A stretch of 64,000 nt of DNA from Kribbella aluminosa (GCF_017876295.1 NZ_JAGINT010000001.1:62001-126000); one strand, 5' to 3'; shown: positions 53,423 to 63,338, counted from the first letter of the stretch. Made by a program: numbers and translations. Notes: generated by a model not told the origin, from the sequence alone.

Positions 53423-56400
53423 TTACTCGTTCGACGAGTCCTGCCTCCTGTCCCGGCGCCTCGGTGTCTCCAAGGCGGGCCTCGCTGGCCGCGTCGGCTT
53501 GTCTTGCTGGGGTGGCTGCGGCGCTGGTGCGGCTTCCCGGGTACGGGGCGTTGGGTCGGGTTTTCTGGTTTGCTGCGGGGATGTACTGGCTGAGCGCTCG
53601 ATACGTGGTGAGCGTGTGGGACGGGGGATGCGCGGCGACTCGCCCTTGCTGGGCATCGTCGTTGCTTTGCTGTTGCTCGGACCAGAGCCGTGTGGAGGCA
53701 TGCTCGGGGGCCTGCCAGCGCCGTTCGGCCGGCCGTGGGCGTTGACCGCCGAGCTGTCGTTACTTCCGCCGTTGGGCCTGCTGATTTTCTGACCTGTCGA
53801 CGGACCGGTCTGGCCAGGGGATCTGCGATGATTCCGGTTCTGTGGGCCGACGCCCAGATCTGTCAGGCCGCCTTGGTGAGTGACGGTTTCGGCGAGGTCG
53901 CGGTCTTTCTGTGAGCGATTGGGTCGCGTGCCTGGCTTGTTGTCGCTGGTCGCGATCGGTGAACCTGTGTCAGCCACGGATGAGTGGCTGTGGCCGGTCC
54001 TGCCGTTACCTGCACCGTCGGTGCCGTTGCGCGTATCAGCTCCACCGGCGATTCCGGTCCCTCCGGCACCGGCCACATCTGCCCCAACTGGCAACTCGCG
54101 GCCCGAAACCGGGCCGCCGCGGCCGCCTGGGCCTCTGGGGCCAGCAGGGTTACCTGCGGGTCCGCCGTCGCCGGGCGGGAGCATCGGTCCGGGCGAGCGG
54201 CCCTCGAGTTCGCCTGGACGACCGCCAGTAAGCTCGCCCCGCTGCTTGCCTGCTAGCGACAGGCCACCGTTGGTGCCGCCGGCATTCGTCGTCGCTGTGC
54301 CCGGCTGGCCGGTGTTGGTGGGCTTGTGAGGACCTGTCTTCGGTGGCTTGCCGCCCAGTTTGCCCATCATGCCGGAGGCCGCGGCCATGCCTGCCCCCGC
54401 GCCGAGGCCGTTGGCGATCGCGGGCATCAGACCGCCGTTGGTCTGCTTGGGCGGGGTGGTCGTGTCCAGGAACTTGTCGACCAGTTTGGTCACGGCCTCG
54501 TCGAGTGCCTTGAGGACCGTCTTGCGTACCCGCAAGAGGGTGAAGGTCACCCCGACGATGAGGATGATGGACACGACCGTCATCACGACCACGGCAATCG
54601 AGCCGAGCACCGGGTTGCTGAAGATGTTCGCGAAACCGCGGCCTGAGCCGGTCGGGTTGCTGCTGACCAGCTTCGCGATCGGGCCCTCGATGATTTGCGG
54701 AAGCGACACCAGGAGCTCCGAGACGAACTGGTAGAGGAACAGTGTGACCAGCACTTCGAGGATCATGGCAATCGAGTAGATGACGACCTTGGCGATGCCG
54801 GCCATCACACCCAGGGTGGCGAAAGGAACTGCCGCGACGGTGCCGAAGGTCCGGCGCAGAGCACCGGTGAGCATTCCGACGCCGTAGAAGATTCCGATGA
54901 GGGTGATCGAACTGAGCAGGGTGAAGGTGTTGGCCCAGTACATGAACGACGCCGGTCCGCTGCCGATCTGAGCCACCGAGGAGTGGAACGAGCGCGTGAA
55001 ACCCGAGGTCACCTTGTTGGACGAGAAGATCGTCATCGAGTCCGTGTTGAACTCGGTGTTCAGGTAGTTGTAGGCGCTGAGCGGGGACAGGTTGCAGTCG
55101 GCCGGTTTGCCGTCGGTGTTCGGCTCGACGACCCTGAAGCCGCACCTCGTGTTGCCACTGGTCGAGGTGAACTCGGTGCTTGCGCCGTCGGTCTTGGCTG
55201 TCAGGCCGGATCCGCTCGTCGCGAGTAGCGGGTGTTCGTTGGGAGGCACGGGCTTGTTGCCGTCGCCGAAGTCCTGGGAGTCCTTGTAGCTCTTGCCGAG
55301 GAACCAGTCCTTCTTCAAGTCCCAGTCCACATCCTTCGGGTCGATCGCGGTCACCGACCCCTGGATGTTTGATTCGAAGTCCGACGCGTTCACCGTCTGG
55401 CCCTGGAGGTAGCGGCTGAGCATGCCCAGTGTGGCGAACACGGTGTTCTTGTCGGTGTCGTTGTCCTTCAGCCGCGGGGTGCTGTTGGCCCAGGCGCTGC
55501 CGGCGTCGCTGATCTTCTCGCCTGCGCTGATTCCGGGGAACTGCCCGGTCTGTGCGTTGATCGCGAGTGCGGAGTTCCGGGCCGAGAACACCGAGACGGG
55601 TTGGGCGTGGCCGGTGCTGGCGTCCCAGGTGATCGAGGCGTTCGCCGGCACCTGGAGGCGGTTCGTGTTCATCCATGCGTCGAAGTCGACGTAGGTGGAG
55701 AGCACGACTTTGGTCGGGCCCGAGCTCTGTGAGAGCAGGGAGTCGTCGAACTGGTTGAGGATCGAGGTGTACATCCCGCCGATGAGAGGAAGCCCGACGC
55801 CGATGAAGACGATGCGTACGGCAACCTTCTTGATGGCGCTACCGCGCTCCATCTTCTTGAAGAAGACGAGCCCGAGCAGCAGGAAGCCGATGAAGAGCGG
55901 CACCAGCACTCCCCACGACAGCGACACCAGTGCGCCGTACCACTGGGACACGAAGCTCGACAGGCCTGAGAGTGCGTCGGGTGTCGTGTTGACGCCTGAC
56001 GATGTGGTGACCATGCCGTCGGCCCATGTCTTGTACGCCGGGGACACTGCCGCGATGCCGTCATGGAACCAGAGGAAGGGGTTCAGGAGCTTCAGGATCT
56101 GGATGAAGATCCAGAACAGCAATGAGACCCCCATAGCCAGTGCGTAGACCAGCCAGATCAGCGAGCCGCCGACCGCGTGGATCATCGGGTCGAAACCCGC
56201 GGACGACATCATGGCGTCGAAGCCGAGGTCGTGTGCGGCTGCTCCGAAGTGGGCGTAGTCCTTCATGCCGGAGGCTTGTGCGCTGTCGAGCGCGTCGTAC
56301 TTGATCGTCTGTGACGAGCCCGAGATCGTTGAGAACAGCCATTTGACGAAGCCGTCATCGTCGGCGTAACCGAGCATCGAGCCGGCCTGGGCGGGGTTGG

Positions 56401-56731
56401 CGACAACAGTCTTCCAGGAGTTGCCTACTCCTTTGCCGCCGTTCTCAGGGGCGCTCTTCTCACTGAAGTACACACTTGCGTTCGAGGCGAGGTGGTAGAG
56501 GCTGTAGTCCTTCTGATCCTTGTTACTCGGGTCGTCGGCGTGCGCCATCGGTGCTACCGCGAGCACGATGAGCAACGCGAGCAGAGCCGCGAGCAGCCCG
56601 CCTGCGACGGTTCGCATCCAGGGCGGCTGCGCGTCGGCGCTGGCAAGGACTCGTGTGCGCAGTTGCGTGACGGCTGCCGTCGGCCTGATCTGTCGACTCA
56701 TGGCGCCCTCCGGTCTTTGTCGTCTCGTCAT
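53423..56731 (-). CDS. TrbL/VirB6-like conjugation membrane protein
   Basis: A 1102-residue protein. After an N-terminal signal-like TM (LLAALLALLIVLAVAPMAHA) comes an extracytoplasmic region, a cluster of TM segments (~180-330), a large loop (~340-590) and a second TM cluster with TLLSSITLIGIFYGVGMLTG. The long disordered Gly/Pro/Ser-rich tail (~760-1102) ends in Arg/Pro blocks. This plan fits the large polytopic inner-membrane channel proteins of actinobacterial conjugative elements. Its ATG overlaps the stop of the VirB4-like gene. The Pro/Arg tail may bind DNA or cytoplasmic partners. Confidence 0.75.
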   Translation of the reverse strand: MTRRQRPEGAMSRQIRPTAAVTQLRTRVLASADAQPPWMRTVAGGLLAALLALLIVLAVAPMAHADDPSNKDQKDYSLYHLASNASVYFSEKSAPENGGKGVGNSWKTVVANPAQAGSMLGYADDDGFVKWLFSTISGSSQTIKYDALDSAQASGMKDYAHFGAAAHDLGFDAMMSSAGFDPMIHAVGGSLIWLVYALAMGVSLLFWIFIQILKLLNPFLWFHDGIAAVSPAYKTWADGMVTTSSGVNTTPDALSGLSSFVSQWYGALVSLSWGVLVPLFIGFLLLGLVFFKKMERGSAIKKVAVRIVFIGVGLPLIGGMYTSILNQFDDSLLSQSSGPTKVVLSTYVDFDAWMNTNRLQVPANASITWDASTGHAQPVSVFSARNSALAINAQTGQFPGISAGEKISDAGSAWANSTPRLKDNDTDKNTVFATLGMLSRYLQGQTVNASDFESNIQGSVTAIDPKDVDWDLKKDWFLGKSYKDSQDFGDGNKPVPPNEHPLLATSGSGLTAKTDGASTEFTSTSGNTRCGFRVVEPNTDGKPADCNLSPLSAYNYLNTEFNTDSMTIFSSNKVTSGFTRSFHSSVAQIGSGPASFMYWANTFTLLSSITLIGIFYGVGMLTGALRRTFGTVAAVPFATLGVMAGIAKVVIYSIAMILEVLVTLFLYQFVSELLVSLPQIIEGPIAKLVSSNPTGSGRGFANIFSNPVLGSIAVVVMTVVSIILIVGVTFTLLRVRKTVLKALDEAVTKLVDKFLDTTTPPKQTNGGLMPAIANGLGAGAGMAAASGMMGKLGGKPPKTGPHKPTNTGQPGTATTNAGGTNGGLSLAGKQRGELTGGRPGELEGRSPGPMLPPGDGGPAGNPAGPRGPGGRGGPVSGRELPVGADVAGAGGTGIAGGADTRNGTDGAGNGRTGHSHSSVADTGSPIATSDNKPGTRPNRSQKDRDLAETVTHQGGLTDLGVGPQNRNHRRSPGQTGPSTGQKISRPNGGSNDSSAVNAHGRPNGAGRPPSMPPHGSGPSNSKATTMPSKGESPRIPRPTRSPRIERSASTSPQQTRKPDPTPRTREAAPAPQPPQQDKPTRPARPALETPRRRDRRQDSSNE

Positions 56732-59016
56732 CTCTGCCTGCGTTTCTGCAACCCGGGATCGGCGGGTTGGGTTCTCGGCCGCGATCCAGTACCGAGGAAC
56801 TTCTTCCGCAGCCGCGCTGGTGGCGCACCGTCCTTCGGGGCCGTCGTGTCCTTCCCCGAGTCGTTGCCGCCGCCCGCTTGGGTGATGTTGGCGCCCGGGA
56901 CCGGTTTGTCGGTCATGACGACGTCGAACCGGGCAGCGTCCGCAGCTTGTCGCGCGGCGCGCTGCATCGTGCGGCGCTGCTTCTCGCGGTTCGGGTTGAT
57001 GCCCAGCGCCAGGTCCAGGTGGAACACGACGTTGGAGACCCCGCGCCGCAGGTAGCTCAGGTTCTCGCCCTTGCGGGTGATGAGCTGGGCCAGGTCGGGT
57101 GGGATCCGCTGGTGCAGCAGTTCCTGGTAGTCGGCCACGGTCCTGTCACGCATCGAGCCGAAGATCGTGTAGTCGGCGGCGTCGAACTTGTTGAACTTCA
57201 CGCCGGCGAGCATCTTGTCTATGTCGTTGTAGCTGAACACGACCCGGCCGCCGCGCTGGTAGAGCTGCTCGAGCTGCATCTCGATGTATGCCGTGACGCG
57301 GTCGTCGATGTTCTCCGCGCCGTGGATCACGACCGTGTCACCGCGCTCGAGTTTGCCGACCGCGAATCCGACGATGTTGACGAGCTGCGCCATCGCGACG
57401 CCGCGGCCGCGACGCAGGAGCTTCGAGAAGTCGTAGATCACGCGCTTGGCGTCGCGGATACCGTCAACCGCGGCGGCTGTGTGGTTGTTGAACAGGTCAC
57501 CGTTGTTGTCGAGCAGGTTCTTCGCGACGCTCTTGAGCACGTTGTACGCGCGCAGCTGGTCGGGGTCGTTCTTGTCGGAGTTCAGCAGGGCCTTGTGCTC
57601 GGTGTCCAGGTAGGAGACGAACATCTGCAGGCGCGGCACCTGCTCGTGCGGAATGCCCACGACGCGCAGGCGATGCCGCTGGGCCTTGGCATTTCGCACC
57701 CACATGCGCTGGTCGACGTAGAACTGTGTCGCTGTCTTCTCCAGTTCGTTGCGGATGATCGACCCGACACCGCCATCGGCAGATTCGTAGAGCTGCTCGA
57801 ACATCAGCGCGAGCTTCTGCATCTGCGCCGCGAAGACCGGCAACTCGTCAGCCTCTTCACCAAACATCTCGAACATGTTCACGTCACCTGTGTTCAGGTC
57901 GACGCGAGACGTCAGGGCGTCGAAGCGTGGCCCCAGCCTGTCCAGTGCCGCGCCGTCGAGCACCAGGTGCACCACGCGGCCGTTGTTCAGCAGACACGAC
58001 TGGGACAGCTTCGAGCACCACAGGTCGGAGATCTGTGCGCGGTTCAGATAGTCCGAGGTCGCACCGTCGGCGATGACCACGTGGTGGTCGTAGCCGTTGG
58101 AATCGAAGAGCACCGCCGAGTTGTTCACGTCGCCGACCATGTAGCCGACGTACTCGCCGCTGCGGTCGTTGAGGCCGTTCGTGACGAGCGAGTATGAGCC
58201 GGCGAACTCCGTGGAGGTGAAGTGGAAGCCGCGGCCGCGCTTCTTGTCGTTCTTCTTCAGCAGCCCGGACAGCTCCTGGCGCTGCTCGCCGGCGTACGCC
58301 GCGGCCTTGAGCGTCCCGAAACGGTCGATGTAGAGACGCGAGATCCGATCGATGCTGTCTTCCAGGATTGCCAGGTCTGGGGCTTTGAGCAGCAGCCGGT
58401 TCTGCACCGACAGGTATGCCGCCCCGTTCTGGATCTCGCTGATCGTGGCCTCGAGGTCGCCGGCGACCTTCCTCGCCTTGAGCTTCGAGGACGTCGTACC
58501 GCCGTCGGCCAGCTCACCTGCCTCCAGGTTGTCGAGCTTCTCGGACTGCTTCGTGTACTGGTCGATCCACTTGTCGGTCATCCGCGCGACCTGTTCGAGT
58601 ACGACCGCGGTCACCCGTTCGTCGAGGCCATCGGGGATGCGCCCGATGCCCCAGAACGGGCCGAAGCTGTCGTGGGCGGCCATGTCGTGGAAGAACGCCA
58701 GGACGCAGCCGACCGAGGCGTCGACCTGGAAGTAGTCCGACCGGAAGAGGTACTTCTCCTTGGGCTTCAGCGCGAGCAGGTGTGGGTACGACTCGAACTT
58801 TCCCTCGAGACGCTTCGCCTCCTGGCGGCGCCGCCACCAGCCGAGCCTGGCCTCCGAGGCTTCCGGATCATCGGTCGCGCCGGCCGGATCCTGCGCGCTC
58901 GCCATGGATAGGGCAGTTGCCGGCGCGTCGGACGAGAATTCGTCGCTGAGCTCGGGACGCGCTTCATCCTTGTTCGGGGTCCCGAGTGAGGTTCGAAGCT
59001 TGGTGAGCAGTGCCAT
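56728..59016 (-). CDS. VirB4-like conjugation ATPase with degenerate P-loop
   Basis: A 762-residue protein. The N-terminal half (YPHLLALKPKEKYLFRSDYF) and C-terminal half (RRGRGVAMAQLVNIVGFAVG, then GGRVVFSYNDIDKMLAG and YTIFGSMRDRTVADYQELLH) follow the VirB4/TraC plan. Where a Walker A loop is expected there is HHVVIADGATSDYLNRAQIS, with no GKS/GKT, so ATP binding is doubtful. The start MALLTKLRTSLGTPNK follows GGAGAAG. It could be a structural VirB4 paralog, with an active ATPase encoded outside the window. Confidence 0.75.
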   Translation of the reverse strand: MALLTKLRTSLGTPNKDEARPELSDEFSSDAPATALSMASAQDPAGATDDPEASEARLGWWRRRQEAKRLEGKFESYPHLLALKPKEKYLFRSDYFQVDASVGCVLAFFHDMAAHDSFGPFWGIGRIPDGLDERVTAVVLEQVARMTDKWIDQYTKQSEKLDNLEAGELADGGTTSSKLKARKVAGDLEATISEIQNGAAYLSVQNRLLLKAPDLAILEDSIDRISRLYIDRFGTLKAAAYAGEQRQELSGLLKKNDKKRGRGFHFTSTEFAGSYSLVTNGLNDRSGEYVGYMVGDVNNSAVLFDSNGYDHHVVIADGATSDYLNRAQISDLWCSKLSQSCLLNNGRVVHLVLDGAALDRLGPRFDALTSRVDLNTGDVNMFEMFGEEADELPVFAAQMQKLALMFEQLYESADGGVGSIIRNELEKTATQFYVDQRMWVRNAKAQRHRLRVVGIPHEQVPRLQMFVSYLDTEHKALLNSDKNDPDQLRAYNVLKSVAKNLLDNNGDLFNNHTAAAVDGIRDAKRVIYDFSKLLRRGRGVAMAQLVNIVGFAVGKLERGDTVVIHGAENIDDRVTAYIEMQLEQLYQRGGRVVFSYNDIDKMLAGVKFNKFDAADYTIFGSMRDRTVADYQELLHQRIPPDLAQLITRKGENLSYLRRGVSNVVFHLDLALGINPNREKQRRTMQRAARQAADAARFDVVMTDKPVPGANITQAGGGNDSGKDTTAPKDGAPPARLRKKFLGTGSRPRTQPADPGLQKRRQR

Positions 59017-59063
59017 CGTCTCGTCTTCTCCTGCGTATGTGCAGGGGTCGTGGTGCTGTCGGG

Positions 59064-59945
59064 TCAGCCCAGGAGGCTTTCGGTGGTGCCCTGGTAGAGG
59101 ATCCGGAGCATCTGGTGGGACTCGTCGCGGCCGAGCATCGTGACCTCCTTGATCATGAGAGAGGAACCCTCGACCTCGGCTTGCAGGACCAGGTGTCCTT
59201 GGCGCAGCGCGTCGGCGCTCTTGCCCTTGAGCAGGACGTATTGATGGATGGAGGTGAACTTGCCACCCACATGGCCGGTGAGGATGTCGTACTGCTCGTT
59301 CTGCAGCTCCAGGAGATCCGGATCCCGTACCTGGAGAGCCTGATTGCGGCGTTCGAGGTTGGCCACCTGGTGGTAGATCCGCTGCGGCTCCTTCGTGGTG
59401 ATGAAGACGTGCTCGCAACTGGTCGGCACCTTCCGCCAGAACGAATCGACACGATCCAGGATCGAGGTCCGGTCCTCGTCGAACAGCAGGTAGCTCGCCG
59501 AACCGACGACGAGGTACACCTGGCCGAGGCTGCCGTCGGAGAAGCTGATCGCGCCGTTTTCGGTCACGTCGTCGACACCGACGATCGAGTAGAAGCCGCT
59601 TGGATCAGCACTGCGCCGCGTGAGTACCAGCCGGGCCTTTCTCGGCAGGTACGCCAGCAATGCCGGTACGGTCATGAAGCGCAGTTCTCTGGTCCTGGTC
59701 AGGCCGCCGAGGTAGAACACGGTGATGAGCGACCAGACGACGAACAGCACGATGAGCGCCGGTCCGGCAGACTTGATGAACGTTGTCGTTGCCGCCCACA
59801 GCGTGACGAGGACGCCGCCGCCCAGGAACAGGATCTGCTTCATGGGAGATGGCGGGACCTGCCAGCCGCCGACGCTGAACGAGATCTCGTGGTCGAGGAA
59901 GGGCCTGTTCAGCGGTGCTGGGATCTTGTAAGAGTGGCGGGCCAT
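59064..59945 (-). CDS. Two-TM conjugation protein (PrgI/VirB3-like position)
   Basis: A 293-residue protein, MARHSYKIPAPLNRPFLDHE. Two TM helices (~35-55 and ~60-80, ILFLGGGVLVTLWAAT and ALIVLFVVWSLITVFYLGG) precede a ~200-residue cytoplasmic domain with VTENGAISFSDGSLGQVYLV and ILTGHVGGKFTSIHQYVLLK. VirB3/PrgI-like proteins lie just upstream of virB4, as here, and form part of the inner-membrane complex. The large C-terminal domain looks like a VirB4 N-terminal domain, so it may pair with the neighbouring protein. Confidence 0.62.
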   Translation of the reverse strand: MARHSYKIPAPLNRPFLDHEISFSVGGWQVPPSPMKQILFLGGGVLVTLWAATTTFIKSAGPALIVLFVVWSLITVFYLGGLTRTRELRFMTVPALLAYLPRKARLVLTRRSADPSGFYSIVGVDDVTENGAISFSDGSLGQVYLVVGSASYLLFDEDRTSILDRVDSFWRKVPTSCEHVFITTKEPQRIYHQVANLERRNQALQVRDPDLLELQNEQYDILTGHVGGKFTSIHQYVLLKGKSADALRQGHLVLQAEVEGSSLMIKEVTMLGRDESHQMLRILYQGTTESLLG

Positions 59946-59994
59946 AGCTGCTGTCCTTACTGCCGGGTCATCGGGCCAGGGGAGTGCTCGGCTG

Positions 59995-60879
59995 TCACGG
60001 TGCCTCGAGGAGGGGGACGGGACCGCGCAGATCGAGGACCGCGAAGCATCCGGGTGTCCGCTCGCGGTCGAGGATTTCCTGGCGGACAGGGACTGGCTGA
60101 GTCGCACCGTCTGCCGTTCCGCGCCGAAGGATCGTGCGCTCGGAGTGGCGCAGGTGATAGCGGCCGCTGACGGTGAGCGTTTCCTTGCCCGGGTCGAGCA
60201 CCGAGAGCACGCGTTCGGTGTGTTCGCGCTGCGCTGTTCGCGCGTACGTCAGGTCGCTCGGGTCCCAGCCCGCGCCGTCGCCCAGGTAGGCGAGCAGCCC
60301 CGGAGTGGCCAGAGCCTCATGCGCGAGCACGACGTCAGGACCGATCGGCGACGACAACAGTCCCTGCGCCTGCGCATCAGTCGTGAGCTCCGCGGGCCAC
60401 CAGTTCCTGCCCGGCACACGCAGGCTGCGGTCGAGGCTGGCTGCTCCCGACAGCCAGCCGATCGCGTGGACGGGATCGGCGAGGCCGCCGTTGCCTGCGA
60501 GGACCACGCCGGAGCGGGGCAACAGATCGATATGGGAGAAGATCTGAACGGTACCGTTGGCGTCGCGGGGGAGAGCGTCGATCAGGTCGTAGTTCTCGAG
60601 GCTGCCGAGCACCACGTAGAGCCGGAGCCCCAGCTTGGCCAGCGTGCTGTTGAGCTCGTCGAGGGCGCGTGACTCGGCGCGGGTGCCGCTCCAGATCAGC
60701 CCGAAGTTGCCGAGTTGTACCAGCGAAGTGCACCCTCGCTGAGCCAGAATCGCCGCGGCTCCTCGCAGAAAGCCGGCGTCGCCGTGTGCGTCGCCTATCA
60801 GCCCGACGAGTCCGCCCAGGACCGGGTCCGATGCCAGCTGCGCAGGGGCTACAGCCCTCGAAGGATGAACGGTGGTCAT
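59995..60879 (-). CDS. Calcineurin-like phosphoesterase with altered metal ligands
   Basis: A 294-residue protein of the metallophosphoesterase fold. Motif I is GLIGDAHGDAGFLRGAA. The second motif, normally QLGDFG, is QLGNFG, and the GNHD/E motif is GSLENYD, so a bridging Asp and the catalytic Asn-His pair are lost. PDVVLAHEA remains for a C-terminal His site. It is therefore probably inactive or uses altered chemistry. The start MTTVHPSRAVAPAQLA follows AAAGGA. It lies between the topoisomerase and the T4SS genes. Confidence 0.78.
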   Translation of the reverse strand: MTTVHPSRAVAPAQLASDPVLGGLVGLIGDAHGDAGFLRGAAAILAQRGCTSLVQLGNFGLIWSGTRAESRALDELNSTLAKLGLRLYVVLGSLENYDLIDALPRDANGTVQIFSHIDLLPRSGVVLAGNGGLADPVHAIGWLSGAASLDRSLRVPGRNWWPAELTTDAQAQGLLSSPIGPDVVLAHEALATPGLLAYLGDGAGWDPSDLTYARTAQREHTERVLSVLDPGKETLTVSGRYHLRHSERTILRRGTADGATQPVPVRQEILDRERTPGCFAVLDLRGPVPLLEAP

Positions 60880-60911
60880 CAAGGAAGTCCTTTCCGTTGC
60901 TGCCGCGGAGT

Positions 60912-63338
60912 TCATGCGAAGGCCGGCACGATCTTTTTCCTGCCGTCCTCGTTCTTCCAGGTGAGGTCCGCGTCGAACTTCCTGCCTCTGGCCGAGGTCA
61001 GGCCCTTCACATGGATGCTCGTTCCGCTGGCCAGCGCGGTGCGCTCGTCGTCGGTGAAGACGTGCTGGCACCAACTCGTCGGCGGGAGCGAGGTGTCGAA
61101 GTCGGGGACGATCTTCTTGCCTTCGCCGGGCTTGTCTTCCTTGAACCAGACCTTGCACTGGAAGGCGTTGCCCTGCTTGCTGAGGAAGTCGCCGGACTCG
61201 ACCGATCCACCGGCCGCGAGCTGTTTGAGCTCGGCGGGTGTGAACACGTGGGAGCACCACTCCTTGGGTGGCTGGGCAGCGCCGCTGGCGTCGCGGCGGC
61301 CGAGGCCGAGCTTGCTGAAGCCGACAAACTTGTTGCCTTTGAACGTCTGTTCGGCCAGCTCGCCGAACACGTCGTAGGTCTTGCCCTGCCGGCTCCTGGC
61401 CTGGAACTCGATTGTCTCGGCGGCCAGCAACTGCTGTACTTCCTGGTCGCTGAACCGGTGGCCACCCCACGCACGGGCAAATGTCACTGACTGGCCGGTC
61501 TTCGCCCAGGTACCAGCCGCACGCTCCTTGTGCGTGACTGCGGTGCCTTGCGGACCGAGTTTTGCCTCGATTGCCGCGGCGTTCTTCTCCATCTGCGCGA
61601 TGTCCTCGCGCACCCAGTCCGCGACGACGGCGAGGCGTTCCTCGGCGGTCGCGGATCCGGCGGCGATGTCGCGCATGTCGGCATAGATCTTCTCTGTGAG
61701 ATCCAGGCTGCCGATCCGCGTGCCGGGCAGCAGCAGCCAGCTCAGCTGGCCCGCGTCGGCGAGGGTGAGCTTGCGGCTTCGCTCCACGAGCAGTGGGTAC
61801 TTCACGCTCGTAGAAGTCACCTCGCTGTAGGTCGAGGTCCGCGTTGCGCCTGTGCCGACGTCGCGCTTCTCGAGCTGCTTCATGAGCCACTTCATGCTCG
61901 GGTGCTCGGGGCGCTTGTTCGCGCCTTCGAAGACGAACGGCTCGGCGTTGCGGCCTAGTCCCTTGCTGGTCTCAGTCGCCACCGGGTCTGCCGTAGCGGA
62001 GTTGTCTGCAGGATCGTCACCGGAGTCCGGGTCGAACACAGCCTTCCAGCCTGCGCTCTTGGGCACGTTCGCGATCCCGACGAACTCCGCGTAGCGCCGT
62101 ACGTGGCCCTTCTGCTGCTCGTAGACGTAGTCCTCGGCCAGCATGGCCAGGTAATTCTTGGCCAGGGTCTCGTAGATGAGGCGGCCGGTCTGGCCGAACC
62201 GTTGCGCGACGTCGTCCAGCGACGCAGGCACCTTCGGTCCCGGCCGGTTCGCACCGTGCGCGCCTTGAGGTTTGACGTGCGTTCGGCGTGGCTTGCGGTG
62301 CGTCAAAAGAGCAATGTCGACACCCGCGACCGCGGCGATGTTGTCGGCGAGTGGCGCGAGCTCGTTGAACTGCTCCGGCGTGATCGTCTTGTCCTCGGTG
62401 CGCGGGTAACTGACGACCTGTGCCTCGTACATCTTCTGGTACGTCTCGAGGACGAGTTTGGCCTTCACGCCCTTGCCGACCAGCATCGACGACAGCGCCG
62501 CGAGGTCGAGCAGCCGCGGCGGCGCGGTCTGCTTCGTCACCGTGGCGTCGAGCACGACCGGCGATGCCGCGTACCGCTGCGGTACCTGAGCCTTCTGCCC
62601 GAATCGCGGCTCGTTCGGGTTCGTGTACATGACGTCGTTCTCGTCGCGGAAGCGGTTCTGGAAGAACGGCTGCTTGACGTAGTCGCTGTACGCCTTCAGC
62701 TGGTCCCCGACCAACTTGACCATCGCGGACTTCAGCCGGCCCTGCCGCAGCACCGTGTCCCGGCCGCGGGAGCGCGCGATGCTGGTCGCGCAACGGGTCC
62801 ACTGCATCGACAGGAAGTCGAACTTAGAGCGGTAGATCGCCTTGGCATACTCGTCGAAGTGCTGCAGCGAAGCGATCGTCTTACGCGACGAGAACGCCTT
62901 CTGCAGCGACGCCGGTGCCTCGTCGGTGAAATACATGCGCGACCACGACTTCGGCCGCAGACCCAGCTCAAGGAACGCATTCACGGCAATCATGCCGCCC
63001 TCACCCGTCGGGTCCACATCGGTCGCTATCACGATCTCGTCGCAGCCGGCCAGCGTCTGCTTCACCTCCTGCGCCACCTTGGCAACGCCCTTGATGACCT
63101 CCAGATCCCAGGTGAGGTCGCGCGGATCCCAGGGAAGATTCGCCAGGTCCCACCGGTGATACCTGCCTGCCAGAGCGGGATCGGACACCATCTGGTGCGG
63201 GTCGACGAACTCATACAGGTGCCCACGTGCGTGGGCGATGACGAACCGCTCGCCGTTGTAACTGCCGCTCTTGCCTCCCAGTGCCGCCGCGAAGTGGCGC
63301 GCGGCCGACGGCTTCTCGGTCAGGATCCCCACAGTCAT
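60912..63338 (-). CDS. Type IA DNA topoisomerase (TopB-like) with C-terminal repeats
   Basis: An 808-residue topoisomerase. TOPRIM is at the N-terminus (VGILTEKPSAARHFAAALGG, then IVIATDVDPTGEGG). The catalytic Tyr lies in QVVSYPRTEDKTITPEQF. After ~590 come three copies of a W-x2-H-x-F-x5-E repeat: WGGHRFSDQEVQQLL, WCSHVFTPAELKQLA and WCQHVFTDDERTALA, each followed by a KGxxFxxxxxW/F-type strand. Such topoisomerases are common in conjugative elements and may resolve transferred DNA. GGTGGAG precedes the ATG. The TOPRIM motif is DVDPTGEG rather than the usual DADREGE. Confidence 0.87.
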   Translation of the reverse strand: MTVGILTEKPSAARHFAAALGGKSGSYNGERFVIAHARGHLYEFVDPHQMVSDPALAGRYHRWDLANLPWDPRDLTWDLEVIKGVAKVAQEVKQTLAGCDEIVIATDVDPTGEGGMIAVNAFLELGLRPKSWSRMYFTDEAPASLQKAFSSRKTIASLQHFDEYAKAIYRSKFDFLSMQWTRCATSIARSRGRDTVLRQGRLKSAMVKLVGDQLKAYSDYVKQPFFQNRFRDENDVMYTNPNEPRFGQKAQVPQRYAASPVVLDATVTKQTAPPRLLDLAALSSMLVGKGVKAKLVLETYQKMYEAQVVSYPRTEDKTITPEQFNELAPLADNIAAVAGVDIALLTHRKPRRTHVKPQGAHGANRPGPKVPASLDDVAQRFGQTGRLIYETLAKNYLAMLAEDYVYEQQKGHVRRYAEFVGIANVPKSAGWKAVFDPDSGDDPADNSATADPVATETSKGLGRNAEPFVFEGANKRPEHPSMKWLMKQLEKRDVGTGATRTSTYSEVTSTSVKYPLLVERSRKLTLADAGQLSWLLLPGTRIGSLDLTEKIYADMRDIAAGSATAEERLAVVADWVREDIAQMEKNAAAIEAKLGPQGTAVTHKERAAGTWAKTGQSVTFARAWGGHRFSDQEVQQLLAAETIEFQARSRQGKTYDVFGELAEQTFKGNKFVGFSKLGLGRRDASGAAQPPKEWCSHVFTPAELKQLAAGGSVESGDFLSKQGNAFQCKVWFKEDKPGEGKKIVPDFDTSLPPTSWCQHVFTDDERTALASGTSIHVKGLTSARGRKFDADLTWKNEDGRKKIVPAFA

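Noticed and set aside
53423..54350. Long open frames antisense to the TrbL-like tail
   Set aside because: The Gly/Pro/Arg-rich tail produces open shadow frames on the opposite strand; none has an RBS or domain.
56767..58197. A 476-codon plus-strand open frame
   Set aside because: Antisense to the VirB4-like gene; Val/Asp/His-rich shadow translation.
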